Assembly: GCA_022496805.1 (NCBI GenBank) | Contig: CM040094.1 | Coordinates: 14,097,501 to 14,161,500 of the forward strand | Direction of reading: 5' to 3' | From: Pohlia nutans | Lineage: Eukaryota; Streptophyta; Bryopsida; Bryales; Mniaceae | DNA length: 64,000 nucleotides | Part shown: positions 10,821 through 22,571 of the stretch, one piece after another | Layout: every line of letters starts with the position of its first letter | Position numbering within the stretch: position 1 is the stretch's first letter | Position numbers and translations under genes: made by a program | The notes under the pieces: generated by a model | The model's database searches: none | Told to the model about the DNA's origin: nothing | The model's input: the letters and a program-made list of their open reading frames with translations, nothing else

Positions 10821-11375
10821 CTATCTTTTTAGCTTGAGAAGCTCCATTTGATGATTTTTTTCCGCATAGATTATCAAACATTCAATCGAACACACTATTG
10901 CTCTTTCTTGTGATCTAGTTGTTTTTGTAAAGGGCACATTACACCCTCCACATATGATATTGTTTTTTATATTGGCACTAGCTAGCGCTTTAGACCATTT
11001 AGACCTCTCAGACATTTTCAGTTTTACTGTATCTTTATTGTTCCCTCTAAACTTTTGTATTTTATGAACATTATCGTTCCCTCTAAACTTCTGTATTTCA
11101 TGAACATTAGCTCCAAGGAACGCCTTAAGTTCATCAACATTTACTACATTCTCATACGTGAGTTGACGCACTTGCAAATACGGATGATGGTCATGCGGTT
11201 GGTTTGCCTTGAACTTAGTAGGGCACAATCCACCCTCTTTACACGCAAGACAATAATGGTTGTTGCATGACCGCTTTGATTGACAATCTTGACATTTCAC
11301 CTCGGCCTCGATCTTTGGAAGATATGCAGCATTGATGAAGTCCCTCCAAAAGTCACAATACTCTGCGAGAGCCAT
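10821..11375 (-). CDS. PLATZ-family zinc-dependent DNA-binding protein
   Basis: The 184-residue frame carries the PLATZ signature. A Cys/His-rich first half has CQDCQSKRSCNNHYCLACKE, then LCPTKF, then HDHHPYLQVRQLTYENVV, which corresponds to the family's HH.V.QIRR..Y.NVV core. Near residue 95 there is an internal duplication (EIQKFRGNDN / KIQKFRGNN). A second metal-binding cluster follows (IICGGCNVPF ... VCSIECL). Known members are plant-specific nuclear proteins that bind AT-rich DNA and repress or tune transcription. I chose the ATG at 11375 (MALAEYCDFW) because the WRDFINAAYLPK segment just upstream of the first Cys pair resembles the usual N-terminal helix. The stop is TAG at 10821-10823. 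No introns are seen inside the frame, although many PLATZ genes have them, so a retrocopy is possible. Confidence 0.85.
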   Translation of the reverse strand: MALAEYCDFWRDFINAAYLPKIEAEVKCQDCQSKRSCNNHYCLACKEGGLCPTKFKANQPHDHHPYLQVRQLTYENVVNVDELKAFLGANVHEIQKFRGNDNVHKIQKFRGNNKDTVKLKMSERSKWSKALASANIKNNIICGGCNVPFTKTTRSQERAIVCSIECLIIYAEKNHQMELLKLKR

Positions 11376-12323
11376 TGTGATGGAGAAATTGAAGACTTTA
11401 ACCTTGTATGAAAAAATTATTTCAATTCAAAGTAGTAGATAGATCGTGAACAATGTACAAAGAAATGTTAATAATGATCATTGATCATCGGTGAAAGGTT
11501 CCATCAATCATGAAAATAATTAAAGACCATTTATGATAGTGAGTGTGGCTTCAGCTATAGGAATGCATATTGTAAAAAAAAGAATTCTTTTAATTTTTGA
11601 CAAAAATCAAATAAAAATGAACACTAACAAAGATGTAATGTCAATTATTGACAATGAAAAGCAATTAGATGTGGAATCAACTATCGTATTACTAAAATTT
11701 CAAACATCAAAGAAAATTTACGGTAATACAATATAGAAACTCCAAAGCAGAAAAACCTACAAATGTAACAAAAGTTACAAAACCTTCAATCAATAATAAA
11801 ATTGCAAAAGCAAATTTATAATCAATTATAAAATAAACTAGCGATTGGAAACACTCTTTGTGTGAGGCACAACTAAACAAAGATCAATAAACGTTAAAGG
11901 TAAATACAAAAGTAAGGAAAAATAAACTATTTGCATGGAAAAGCGCATAAGATCATAAAAGCAATGTCACAAGGTTTTATGAATGCTATGAGAAAAGTAG
12001 ATGCTAAGAGAAAATCAGTTGCAAAAATAAGGAATATAAAGTACCTCTTGAGAGACGTGCAAACTTGCAAAGAGTAGATGCAATGCTATAAATCTTGTCA
12101 CCTTTGCACTCTTAAAACTCAAAAGCACTTGAAATCATCTAAACCTTCTAAGAAAACTACCAAAAGGGTGAAGAGAAGAACTTGCTATCTCAACCATAGA
12201 GAAGAGAACCCAGAAGAGAACAAAAAATATCCCTCATTACGTCTAAACTCTAACTTTATACACATATGAAATGTACATCGAGTGCAATGTAGCTTCAAAG
12301 CCTCGTCGGTTGAACGCAATATT
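11376..12323. other. Upstream region of the PLATZ gene and AT-rich spacer
   Basis: This would contain the 5' leader and promoter of the minus-strand PLATZ gene, but no clear TATA box or motif stands out. Open frames at 11533 and 12078 (plus) have spacer-like composition and no recognisable domains. Confidence 0.4.
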
Positions 12324-13532
12324 TTAACCCCTAAAGGACCGGAGTGTTTTTCCTCCAAAAACACTCCAATGCTGCCATTTTTACTCCCCCATGCAGAAAA
12401 TCCAAAAGAATGTTATTTTTTGCATTCTAACCGTAAGATCTTGTCCTAAACTATTTGAAAAACATACACAACAAATTTCGTTCATTTTGACCGCACGGAT
12501 TGCAAGATAATTGCGTTTGATGGAAAAAAACACCCCAAAAAAACACATGCCCGAAAATTTCAGATGCGTTTGACCACAGCTACATCAAAAAAACCTCACT
12601 ACCGAAACTTGTCGCACTTCACTTTCACATTCTATATGATGTTACTTAGTTGTGTACCAATTTTCGTTGCGTTTGGAGATGTTTAGGATGTTGAATAACA
12701 CCTTGCACTTGTTGGGGGTTTAAAAGTTCAAAAAAGACTATATGTTTTTGGAATTGCAATATTTTCGACTTTCTTTATTTAAAATGCAAATCCGAGCGGT
12801 GAAACACAAGTACATTCCACCCTCTACAAAATGGCGAAAAAAATTTGAAAAAAAATAAAAATCCAAGTTTTAGAAGACATGTAGCACATTTTCTAAGAAT
12901 TTTGGGGGTTAGGGGGGAAATAAAGGGTGGAGGAAGGGAATTGAAGTGCCAACCCATTCCAATGTTCATGACCCCACTAACTCTCAAGGTACACTGTCAC
13001 GTGGCAGTCCTTCATTGGATGATTTTTATTTTTTATTTTTTATTTTAAAAATGATTTTATTTTTCAAATTTTTAAATAATATTTTTAATTATGAAATTGA
13101 ACTTTTAGTTTAAAATACTATTTTTAATTTAAAATAATACTTTTCAGTTTAAAATAATAATTTTAATTTTTAAAAATTAATTTTTAATTTTTTAAAAATA
13201 ATAATTTAAAAAAAATTATGAGTTTGGGAAACGGGGTGGTCTTCTGCCCCCCACAGTCCACCCCATTTTCCACACACCGCCCATCTTGTTGCCCCCCCCT
13301 AAAATTCAACTATTTCTCTACTGCCCCGCTGCCCTTTCTCCCGAAAAAAACACATTTCCCCTCATAACTTTCACATACGGTGTTGGAATTCAAAAAAAAA
13401 ATCCCCATTTTCGTGGCACATTGGGGAATCTACTATTAAATTTCCTTCAAAATTTGATTAAAAATGTGTTCACCGGAACCTACCCGATTCTCTCAATGTC
13501 CTAGTTAGGACACTTGGTCCTTTAGGGGTTAA
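12324..13532. mobile_element. TTAA element, GGACC-terminus type (1.2 kb)
   Basis: TTAACCCCTAAAGGACCGG at 12324 is mirrored by GGTCCTTTAGGGGTTAA ending at 13532, a 17-base inverted repeat with TTAA at both borders. At 1209 bp it is the largest uninterrupted TTAA element here but still lacks a transposase frame. The interior has AT-rich repeats (ttttaattt units at 13030-13215) and a pyrimidine-rich stretch near 13250-13340. Confidence 0.75.
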
Positions 13533-15349
13533 GATTATGCGCCGTTGATCGGTCATGTCGCGGGCTCAATACATCTCACCCGTCCCTTGGTCTACCACAT
13601 AAGTGGTGTTTAGCATTCGAACTGAAAAGATCTCTCGGTAGGAAGGTAGGGCGGGGAAAAGTCATTTAAGCTTGAGTTTGTCTCATCTTATTTTTCATTA
13701 TTAACGATGGGTTTGCAACAATAGATGTTGGTTTGAGGATAGTGCGATAGATTTTAAATTGAAAGATCAACTTATGTATATTTTCTATATACTTCTACAA
13801 TAAACTCTCAATATTTCATCACCAATCTTTTTGAATCAATCATCACATATTAAACATAAAATTAATACCCTCATTCGATCACTTGACGTTTTGGCTTGTA
13901 CAAAAAAGATACTTGTTCAAGTAGTAAGATGATGTGAGTAATATAAAGAGACCATGTTGCAAAAGAGACAATTCTAAGAATGTTTCTTTAGAAATCCAAA
14001 ATCAATGAATTTTGAAAAGTCAACCTTTTTAGCTTGTTGACAAGTTTTTGCGTTATGGGTATCTAGTTTGTGAAAAAAAATAAAAATTGTTTAACAATTA
14101 ATTTAAAGACATAATACAATAAACATAGAAATTTTCGAATCATTTAAAAATGTTTAAAACATAATCATCTAAAGTATTTGGAGTCTTTTCAATCTTTTCA
14201 ACACCTTTTATATTATTATAGAATATTCTTGAATTATTCTTGATTTTTTTTGGATTTTTTGAATTCAATATCTTTATGTTTAATTGAATATGATGTGAAT
14301 TTAATTATTTTGCCTATGGTGTTTAATTATCTTGACTATGATGTGAAAGTTCTAGATCCATAACTTTTACACTACATCTCCAAAGTCCAAAGGCAACAAA
14401 ACAAACTTCGCACACTCCACCTCGTTGAGAACTTTCCAACTGTACCAAAACGCATTCACCAGGTACATGGTTCGAGAGATTCCAAAGTAACAAACAAACA
14501 AACAATTTGTCTTAATCCCTAAATGTTGGGTCTATGCCCACGGAATCATGCGTTACATATGACACCCAATTTTGCCACTATAAATAAGATAAGAATTCAA
14601 CTTCATATTTTTAGTAGATAACGCCATGTATCTATTACAAATCAAGAATTTTTCATAAATTTTGGTGAAAATTTGAAGGTACTATGATTTTTTGATTGAA
14701 ATTACTATGATTTAATCAAAAAATTACTATGTATTCAATCAAAAAATCTTGTATTGAAATTACTATGTAAAAACTCACCGTGTAGTGTAAATCAAAAATC
14801 TTGATTGAATACATATAATTGTCAATAGTAAAAACTCTTTACACTACACGGTGAACCGTTTTTACAACCTTTTTTGTAGCCAGAACCCCATGTAAAATCT
14901 AGAAATAGCTTGAATGATTTGGATTTAACTTTAAGAGGTGGCATGACAAAACAAAATGCTTCACAAAAATAATTGGATGGAAATCATCCATATAGCAGTT
15001 GGAATTGAATAGTGAGTTACATTGATAAGCTCAGGGAAGTCACTTAGAGTGAAGTTTGGTATACATTCAGAGCGAACACAAAGTATTTAATGGGAGGACA
15101 TGAAATAATTGGAATATTCAACTATTTATAGTATATTTAGAGTATATTCATGGTCTATTCTAGAAATATTCATGAAAATTTCTCAAATTGGTTTTGAAAC
15201 ATCCTATATTACTTCTAAATATTTATAAATTTTATCTCAAATGAATAAAAGACACCCTATTGTATTTGTTCTCTCAAGGTTATTTAAAGTTTTGACAGTG
15301 ACTTCTTCGGGATCATAAGCCAAATTTTGGCCTCACATGCATTTAGGGA
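13533..15349. other. AT-rich spacer with a short inverted repeat
   Basis: No gene is recognised. Around 14690-14870 there are repeats of 'attactatg' and 'aatcaaaaa', and an inverted pair in which 'caccgtgtagtgtaaa' at about 14778 is mirrored by 'tttacactacacggtg' at about 14840. This may be a decayed foldback element. Confidence 0.5.
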
Positions 15350-15761
15350 TCAACCCTTAAACATCAAAGCAAGCCCCATATGCTTGTTTATAAAAGAATA
15401 ATGGAGAAAAAGTGGATTTTCTCAACCAAAATTGAAATGGATTAGTGTTTTAGAAAAGTGATGAAAGGATAAGGTTAAATTCCCAACTTGCGCCTAAATT
15501 AGATCATTGTGGAACAATCCACAATCATATGAAGGAATTGGGAGAAGGAGGGAGCTATGATCAAGCAACAACTAAGGAAAGAGAGACAAATCATTTTTTA
15601 ATTAAAAAAACAGCAAAAACAATGACTAGCAGCGTTTGTTGACCAACCAACGCCGATGGCAGGTGGTTTTTATTTTTATTTTTTTAGCATTAGTAGTTGT
15701 AGACTTTTGGAGATGATCTTTGGACTACTTTCCAAGGACCCTCTTGAAGTTTAAGGGATAA
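15350..15761. mobile_element. TTAA MITE family A (412 bp)
   Basis: It starts TCAACCCTTAAACATCAA and ends TTGAAGTTTAAGGGATAA, an 18-base inverted repeat with slightly mutated TTAA borders. It is homologous to 1-350 throughout. It is non-coding. Confidence 0.7.
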
Positions 15762-15970
15762 ATAATGTATAGATCCCCACGGCAAGTGGAGCTTGGACAT
15801 ATTCTTGATACTATGCCTATGTAACTATCAAACAACTGACCACATGTGATCACCTACTCTGCACAATCATCCCAACACTACAAATCCCAACACCTACCCT
15901 ATTTAGTTCTACCGAAACTATTACTAGTAGAAATGGTGGCACTGCCAAGGGAGATGCCCAAGCAAGTAGT

Positions 15971-16435
15971 GTTACGGACATAGAACCTTCTAAACACTTC
16001 TAGAAATTTTGAAGAACTTCTAGAGGCTTCCGCGGACTTCTAGAAGCTTCTATAGGTCTCTAGAATTTTCTAGGATCTTCTATAGTAGCCTCATCAGAAG
16101 CTTCTTTAGTAACTAAAAGCTTCTCTTGAAACATCCTCGAGGTCTTCTAGTACTATATATAGGGGACGAGACAAGGGACTCCTCACTCTCGTCAACACCA
16201 ATTCAGGAGCAATCTTGAGTGTTTCCTTGTCTTGTATCTTGTTCAACTATTGATTCAGTTCAATATACTTTCTGAAAAGCCACTCTCGTGTACTATTGCA
16301 CTTCTTGTTCTTGAGTTCTTGTTCTTGTTCTTATCCGTGTTCTTGTCCGTGTTCTTATTCGTGTGTCTTGTTTGTGTTCTTGTTCTTGTTCTCTTGCTCT
16401 TGTTCTTTTGTTCTTAAGTTCTTGTCTCCCTGACA
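15971..16435. mobile_element. Solo LTR of an LTR retrotransposon (465 bp)
   Basis: The element begins TGTTACGG and ends CCCTGACA, the canonical TG...CA of long terminal repeats. It is flanked by a perfect 5-bp duplication, AGTAG, at 15966-15970 and 16436-16440. No internal retroviral-type frame follows, and there is no second LTR, so it is a solo LTR left by recombination between the two LTRs. The inside order is a U3-like region with heat-shock-type repeats, a TATA box at about 16153, and then a CT-rich leader with many TTCTTG repeats. I infer transcription on the plus strand. Confidence 0.8.
15985..16165 (+). promoter_or_regulatory. Heat-shock-element-like array and TATA box in the solo LTR
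   Basis: The stretch is full of alternating GAA/TTC triplets at 5-base spacing. The clearest block, TTCTAGAAGCTTC, is at 16038-16050, three perfect heat-shock-factor subunits. Others occur near 16000 (cTTCtaGAAat), 16098 and 16121 (GAAGCTTC, AAGCTTCT). A TATA box, CTATATATAGGGG, lies at 16153-16165, about 100 bases downstream of the best block. Heat-shock factor binding is inferred from the motif only. Confidence 0.6.
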
Positions 16436-18022
16436 AGTAGGGCCCAATTCCATCCATGCACAGTGATTTTGCCTGGGCATGTCTGTAGGGAGCGCCACCT
16501 TTTCTACTAGTGTATGTCTACTACCACTCTACCACTATCTATATGCAAGTTAAACTAGTAGATGTATGTCCCCTTTGTTTGGTGGGCACTAGATCATTGT
16601 CATTACAAACAGACACTTTATTCACTTTGGCCTTGGACCAAAATTTGTATCTATCTATCGGGAAACTACTGGTAGTTTGAGAAACATTTACTGGATACAG
16701 ATTATGGTAGCACACTAAGTTATGTAGTACAGAGTACTATAAATTGTGGCAAAAAATTGACTGTATATTTTCAATATGTTAACTACACAATATGTTAACT
16801 GCACATTGTTTAAGGTACGGGTACCAATTTCCGTCAGGCACCAAAAACCGTGCAGAAGCTTGATTTCAGCAGGAGGTACATTATAGCCCCACCTCGAATT
16901 TTGAATGTACTCAACGTGCTCATTTTAGACTAAACGGTTTTTGGTACCCCTACGGCTTCTACTTCCAAAATTAATAACTAATTCAAGATGTATCTAAAAT
17001 TAATGATTCCGATTGCTTTAAATTCCAGCATACTTTCACATGTACCAAAATTGATTCCCTGAGCCGCCCTCCAATAAGCTAGCCAAATCTGAAATTTGAA
17101 CGGTTATTGGGCACACTACCTTAGCTCGTGAGAAGGTTTCAACTGTGGAAGATGGAGAGCTGCCAGGATGGGAATTGAATGATAAGATGAGCTCATCATA
17201 CCCCATCACCGTACGCACAGCCTGCCGTGGGCTCTACAATATTCTTGTCCTAGTATGAGAACCATCCATCTAAAAGCCTATATAATATTTATTATTATTA
17301 TTATTTATTGTCTCTGTCCACCAGGGAGAGACCACGGAAATGCTTTGTTTTTTAGAATTTATGCGCCCAAACAATAAAATGAAGTTGTAAAAATCAATTT
17401 GGGATAAACACTAAGGCACAGACTCTGCAACTAGCCTCTTGTTTTTCATCTAACAAGGTTATTTTACTTGGTAATGTGAGAATTTAGAAAAAGAAGACAA
17501 AAAAGATTCAAAGAAGCCATAGAAGATTCAAAGAAGTCATAGAAGATTCAAAGAAGACAACAAAGGATTCAAAAACGACAAAAGAGATAAAGGTGGAGTA
17601 AAATTATACTGTTTGTATCTTTGTTTGTCTTCTATACAAAGATATTTTTCATTTTAATACCATTATCACTTGAAATACATTTCACATTCTAATTATATAA
17701 ATTGTTTGCAATAAATGCAGTTCTAGTCTATTTTGAAGGACGGGTCATGATGCTCATAAACAACCTTTACTGTATTTGCAAAATATTGTATCCTATGGAA
17801 GAATCTTTGACTATGATAGAACTTATACATCTCATTGATGTCGTAGATGTCAAGTGTTTGCATGACACTGGCATTGTAAAGGAGTGAGTTATCTTCAGCC
17901 ACAATTGCCCAGGGTGCATTTCTTTTACCCCATCCACACTAGCCTCTTCGAGTGGCTGCTATGAACATTGTGGTGCAGTTGCTGAGGAAGTCCAGGCCTC
18001 CTTTGATGGCCCATTCACATAT
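16436..18022. other. Spacer with possible gene remnants
   Basis: No complete gene is recognised. At 16813-16950 a short inverted pair (GGTACGGGTACCAA / TTGGTACCCC) suggests a small MITE. Around 16560-16640 the text 'tgtcccctttg.ttggtgggca' recurs at about 30915-30990. At 17480-17580 'agaagattcaaagaa' units repeat in tandem. A 61-codon frame at 17702-17887 has somewhat protein-like composition, but I cannot assign it. Confidence 0.4.
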
Positions 18023-18417
18023 GGTTGATTGTCATAAAACCACCAACTTAAGCAATCTGGCCTATTTTTGGCAGTTCTAAATTCGAAAAAAAATAATATG
18101 ATCGCATTCGAAATAGGTTTTGATGAGGATTGCAAAAAAATTCAACATTTAATTCGCATTTGTCAATTTTATATAAAATTTCAAAGTGGAAAGTAACCTC
18201 TAACCCATACATCACATACCAATTTCCTAAGTTCACACTTTGTTATTCGTAGATTCCGTTCATGAGTTAACCCAAAACCACTATTTCTTCACAATGCTTG
18301 GCATGCCATTGGTTTACTTGAATAGTGAAATCGGTGGTTTTGAGTCTCAACTGTGATGGCCCCAAAAAACTCTACATGCCATAATTGGGGGAGGTGGTGG
18401 TTTTAGGACATCCTACC
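18023..18417. mobile_element. Family H MITE (about 395 bp)
   Basis: The left end GGTTGATTGTCATAAAACC is mirrored by GGTTTTAGGACATCCTACC at the right end. The body matches 55460-55857 in reverse orientation, including 'aagcaatctggcc' and 'catgccattggttta'. No clear target duplication is seen, so the superfamily is open. Confidence 0.65.
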
Positions 18418-18515
18418 TTACATCAATGCTGCCACGTGCATGCATCATGTAACTTTGAGGGAATCTGTTGTCAACCAAGAAATATAAAATACGCAATCAA
18501 AAATTACTCTAATGC

Positions 18516-18713
18516 ATAACATTCAGTAGCATGTACTATCTCTTGTCTTCGCTCTGTAGTAGATGGTGTGGAATATTCCACACCTAATAGTACTTCATCA
18601 GTAGCTAAGTGGACAGGTGGAGGCTCAAGGTGATGAGCACAGTGCATGAAGGAAAAGGCAGTGGACATGAAGGAAAAGGCAGTGGACATGAAGGCTACTG
18701 AATGTTAGGCGCA
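18516..18713. mobile_element. Family N MITE (about 200 bp)
   Basis: GCATAACATTCAGTAGC near the left end is mirrored by GCTACTGAATGTTAGGCGC at the right end. A half copy lies at about 24985-25070 (ends gctactgaatgttatgc). Near the right end 'ggaaaaggcagtggacatgaa' is duplicated in tandem. Confidence 0.6.
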
Positions 18714-19222
18714 TGACAAAAAAAAAAGATCGTAACGCAAAAAAAGCAGCATGGCTCTACTTCCGACACTGAAATGCAGTTGCACAGTGCTTGAACGGTG
18801 GTTGTAGCAAGAAAAGACAAGGTTTTTAATGTTATTATTTTTCGTTTCTTGGTTTTACCTTCCTCCATTTTGGGAACGTAGATGCAAGTGCGGCTGGGGC
18901 TTGGTGTGAATGGGCCATGAGGCAGGAGACCGTGCACTTCATGCTGGAAAGCGACTCTGAGCAGTGGAGCATGCGTCGCAGCGAAGCCAACTACGATCGA
19001 ATCATGGTACTTGCTCATGTTTTATGCTCATAATTTCTATCCATTTGATATAAGAAAATTCAATCTACGTCCGGTATTTCTTGGTATTGTTGGAACTTTT
19101 TTTTTGGGTATTTCTAATTGCAGATGATTATCACTGACCAAGTGGTGTTTAGGGTTTAGGGTGTGCTGAGTGGAATTCTGATGGAATTCTGCAATGTTGA
19201 AATGGGGACCCAGGCAAATGGG
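18714..19222. other. Spacer, somewhat GC-richer, no gene assigned
   Basis: A 107-codon minus-strand frame (18695-19018) shows no domain I recognise and no clear splice sites. A short telomere-like piece, 'gtttagggtttaggg', is at about 19147-19161. Confidence 0.4.
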
Positions 19223-19622
19223 TTAACCCTTAAACGACAATTTAGGGACTAGCCGGGTAGCCCGAGGTATCGCAGTTAGAATCTCAAGGTCGGGTAGAGG
19301 AGTGGGCAGGATGAGCTACAGGCTGGGCAGCAGGTTTGAAGTGCGCCACCTTCCTTGCCTGGTTGCATAGAACGGGGCTGTGCAATGGGCAAGCAAACGG
19401 GCAAAACCAAAAACAATGCCTTCTCCTCTCCGAAACACCAGCGATCCAACTTCGAGGGAGCGATCAACAAAACAAGCCCTCATTGAGAGCTCATTGGAAG
19501 GCCCTGCCCAACCTGCGCCGAACAATACCTTCGACGTCAAACATGGTTGGCCAGGCTTCCCGCACGGAGGAAGATTCGACCAAAACCCAGCCCCTCGGGC
19601 GGGGTTGTCGTTTAAGGGTTAA
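19223..19622. mobile_element. TTAA MITE with perfect termini, GC-rich (400 bp)
   Basis: TTAACCCTTAAACGACAA at 19223 is matched exactly by TTGTCGTTTAAGGGTTAA ending at 19622. The body is clearly more GC-rich than its surroundings and stays open in several frames on both strands, but none of these frames resembles a transposase. The perfect 18-base inverted repeat suggests a young insertion. Confidence 0.8.
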
Positions 19623-19663
19623 GCTAGAAGCACCAAAAATTGTTAGGTACCAATTGTGGTCAC

Positions 19664-19950
19664 TTAACCCCTTCAAGATTGGGTAAGCCAAAATGGCCTA
19701 CGGTTTGCAATACAGGTTATGTGTACTCACTCTACTTCTCACACTCCCCATTTTCTCTTACACACATCAGATCTCAGAGTTTCATCGCAACTTGGAAACC
19801 CTCTTCAAGACTGCATCGAGGTTACACTAAAAATCAGCGCTCCTCCAACACTTCTACAGCAGTAGCAAACGGGTCCAGTATACCCGACACCCTGGAAATA
19901 AGCTCCAGCTTCGGTCTATATTCAAACCAACATCATCCTTTAGGGGTTAA
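19664..19950. mobile_element. Possible TTAA MITE (287 bp)
   Basis: TTAACCCCTTCAAGATTGGG at the left and CATCATCCTTTAGGGGTTAA at the right share only the first nine bases as an inverted repeat. The TTAA borders and spacing fit the other families, but the weak repeat leaves room for coincidence. It lies 42 bases from the previous element. Confidence 0.45.
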
Positions 19951-21090
19951 GGTAGAGGGCTCTAAACTCGCCACAATTCTAAACCCGCACTCTACCAAGA
20001 ACGAACATTTTGAAATTTTGGATGTACCCATGGTGAAGAGCACCACTTTAGAACCCATGTCATTTCAACTTCAGAAATTCATAACTAATTTTAGGAACAT
20101 CCAAATTTTTTGATTCAAAGTATGTTGGTCTTTGCTTGGATTTGTCTCCCAGTGAAAAATCATGCTCAGTTCTCCTTGTGTCCTCATAACGCCACAACCC
20201 TTAAAGTGGCGGGTTTAGAGCCTCCTACCTTATAAAAGCACCTGTTCAACTTCAAGAGTTCTCAATCTAGTTATTAGAAGCATTAATTATGAATACCAAG
20301 TTAGCAATCTAATTAAATTAGAAATGAAACTTAAGACAATTATTGGTACACCTACTAACATCAATAGTGGTCTATGCATATTAAGTTTGAAAATTTACAA
20401 CAAAATCATACATTGTGAAAAAATTAATTAAAATTTGAGCTTGGTTATTAAGCCAGAAGTTTTATGTGCTGCAATTTTTTACCATTGAAAATGAGCGCTC
20501 CATGTAGGTGGAAATGCTTAAAGTGACAGCAATTGTACCCCTTACCTTAGATACCAACTAGTGGGACCCGTGCCGTTGAGCACATTGGCGTTAGTTTAAT
20601 GTTAAAAACTTTTATGGACTTCAAATATGTTGATTCAAGAAATAAATAATATATATGAATCTTATTTATTTAGAAAAATAAAATATACATTGAAGGCCTC
20701 AAACATTGACATTATTTTTTTTATTTATCTTCGTCTTTTTAATCTTGAAAGACAAAGGAAAAAATTAATTCAAGCGCAAGGAAGAAAAATTAATCAGCCA
20801 AGGTCCCTAATGAGGGTTGGCAGACAAGTGAGCGTGGGAGCAAGCTTCCATCTAGTTATTTATTTATCTTTAGTAAAATTCACCTTAGAATTCTATTTTT
20901 TGATCACCGTGTTGTCAAATAGGCAGATAATGAATTATTCCATCATATGCATATTGAAGTTTTTCAGCCTCTACTTTTTTTTTATGAAATGAGTTTTGTG
21001 AATAGATGTGATACATAGAATACACATTTTTAATTAGAAAGGAAGGAAACAAAGTTGTTAATAGTGTAGGCCTCCACATACGTTTAACCT
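19951..21090. other. AT-rich spacer, no gene seen
   Basis: A 121-codon frame at 20627-20992 is rich in Ile, Phe and Leu from AT-rich DNA and has no recognised domain. I would not call it a gene. Confidence 0.5.
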
Positions 21091-22013
21091 CTAACCCCTA
21101 AAGGACCATGCTCATTCCTAAAATTTTATCACTTTCTTGTGATGCTTTCTAAAAGGCAATTGTATCTCTTGATTGGTATTGATGTAGAAAACTTCACCAT
21201 TGAAACTCAAAGAGGACTTAGTCATGAGACTGTACATCAATTTTTAGAACAATCTACCGTATATATTACATGATCATAAGGTTTGATCATAAGTTGATTT
21301 CTGAAAATTTTGAACAAAACCAACAGGTCATTCATTGCAAGCTTTCTCATAAATTAAAAAACCATGATTAGCGTTTGAAAGTTTAGGAGCATACAAAGAT
21401 GTACTATATCTAGGTGCTCCCAAAAAATGGTGTTCTAAAACTAAATACAACAACAATGATTGATTCTCAAAATTTTATGTTTGGATGAAGTGACTTGTTG
21501 GCGACTCGTTGAGCCGGTGTTTGTGATTGTTATTAACTTTTCAATTGCAAAAATGTTTTAGAGAATTCAAATATATATTTGGAATATTCCAAAATATTCC
21601 AAAATAATATAAAATATGTAGAAAATATTCCAATCAGTTTGAAAAGATTCCGTTTTAAATATATTTAATCATTTTTGTAATTATTATATTATGTTAATGA
21701 TGCAGTAATGGAAAATGTTTTACATATTGTACACTTTTTTTTTTACTAATGTGACATCCAAGTGTGAAAACCCCCTCCAAATCATCAACCACCCTAACTA
21801 CCATGTCCCAAGTTTACCTATGTTGATGTTTTAGTTTTTTCCCAATGAATCAATCAACGTAATTGCAAATCTTAAAGGATTTTTGTGTTCTTGTAACGTA
21901 CATTTTCAATTCTCTAGTTAATATTGAGTCAAAATTATGAAATCAAAACCAGTTATTAAAGTAATGAAATTATTCTTAGACACAATGTGTCCACCTGGTC
22001 CTTTAGGGGCTAA
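21091..22013. mobile_element. TTAA-type MITE with CTAA borders (923 bp)
   Basis: CTAACCCCTAAAGGACCA at 21091 and CTGGTCCTTTAGGGGCTAA ending at 22013 form an inverted repeat of about 17 bases. Both flanks read CTAA instead of TTAA, as expected for a duplicated non-canonical target. It is non-coding. A family B fragment begins immediately at the right border. Confidence 0.7.
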
Positions 22014-22235
22014 AGGACCAAAAAATCCAAATATTCATATTCAAATATTAAATTCAGATATTTTGTAGTAGTTTTGAGTAGATCATTTGTATACTTCTTT
22101 ATGTTTCTTTTTGGTTATTTTCTTACCAATTTATGCAATGTTCTTCATTGATTCTGCCGATATAAAATTTGATCTAGTTTGTACTATATTAGTTTACAAT
22201 ATGATCAATTCAAGTCATCATTTTAAAACCATATA
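22014..22235. mobile_element. TTAA MITE family B fragment
   Basis: The start is 'taaaggacca', and the middle carries 'atgcaatgttcttcattgat', 'gatataaaatttg' and 'atgatcaattcaagtcatc', all in family B order. The right terminus is lost. Confidence 0.5.
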
Positions 22236-22460
22236 AAATGATTTCAACTAACTTCAAAGTCACTCAACTATCATGCAGAGTTTAATTCCAAATACCTAAA
22301 ATATCATTCACTAACTGTTTCAAACCCGCTTAATTACATCAATCCTCACTAAACTTTTGAAAGTAAAATTCTAAAAGAAATCGTTGTCTTGCTCCAAAAA
22401 AACTCCAATCCAAACCGTAATCTTCTAGTCAATGTGCATAGATCTCCCAAAATGCAAAGG
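22236..22460. repeat. Left copy of a direct repeat around a family C element
   Basis: The block 'caactaacttcaaagtcactca ... cttttgaaagtaaaa ... cttgctccaaa ... aatcttctagtcaat' recurs at 23172-23330 with similar order and spacing. The two copies flank the family C element at 22572. Confidence 0.5.
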
Positions 22461-22571
22461 TTACTCAAAAAACGCCCAATATGGCAATCTGCATTACTGA
22501 ACTTTCCAAATAATGGCTTTTATATTGTTTTTTTTAATTGCTATACATCATTTTAAAGGTCTTGTTCTACA

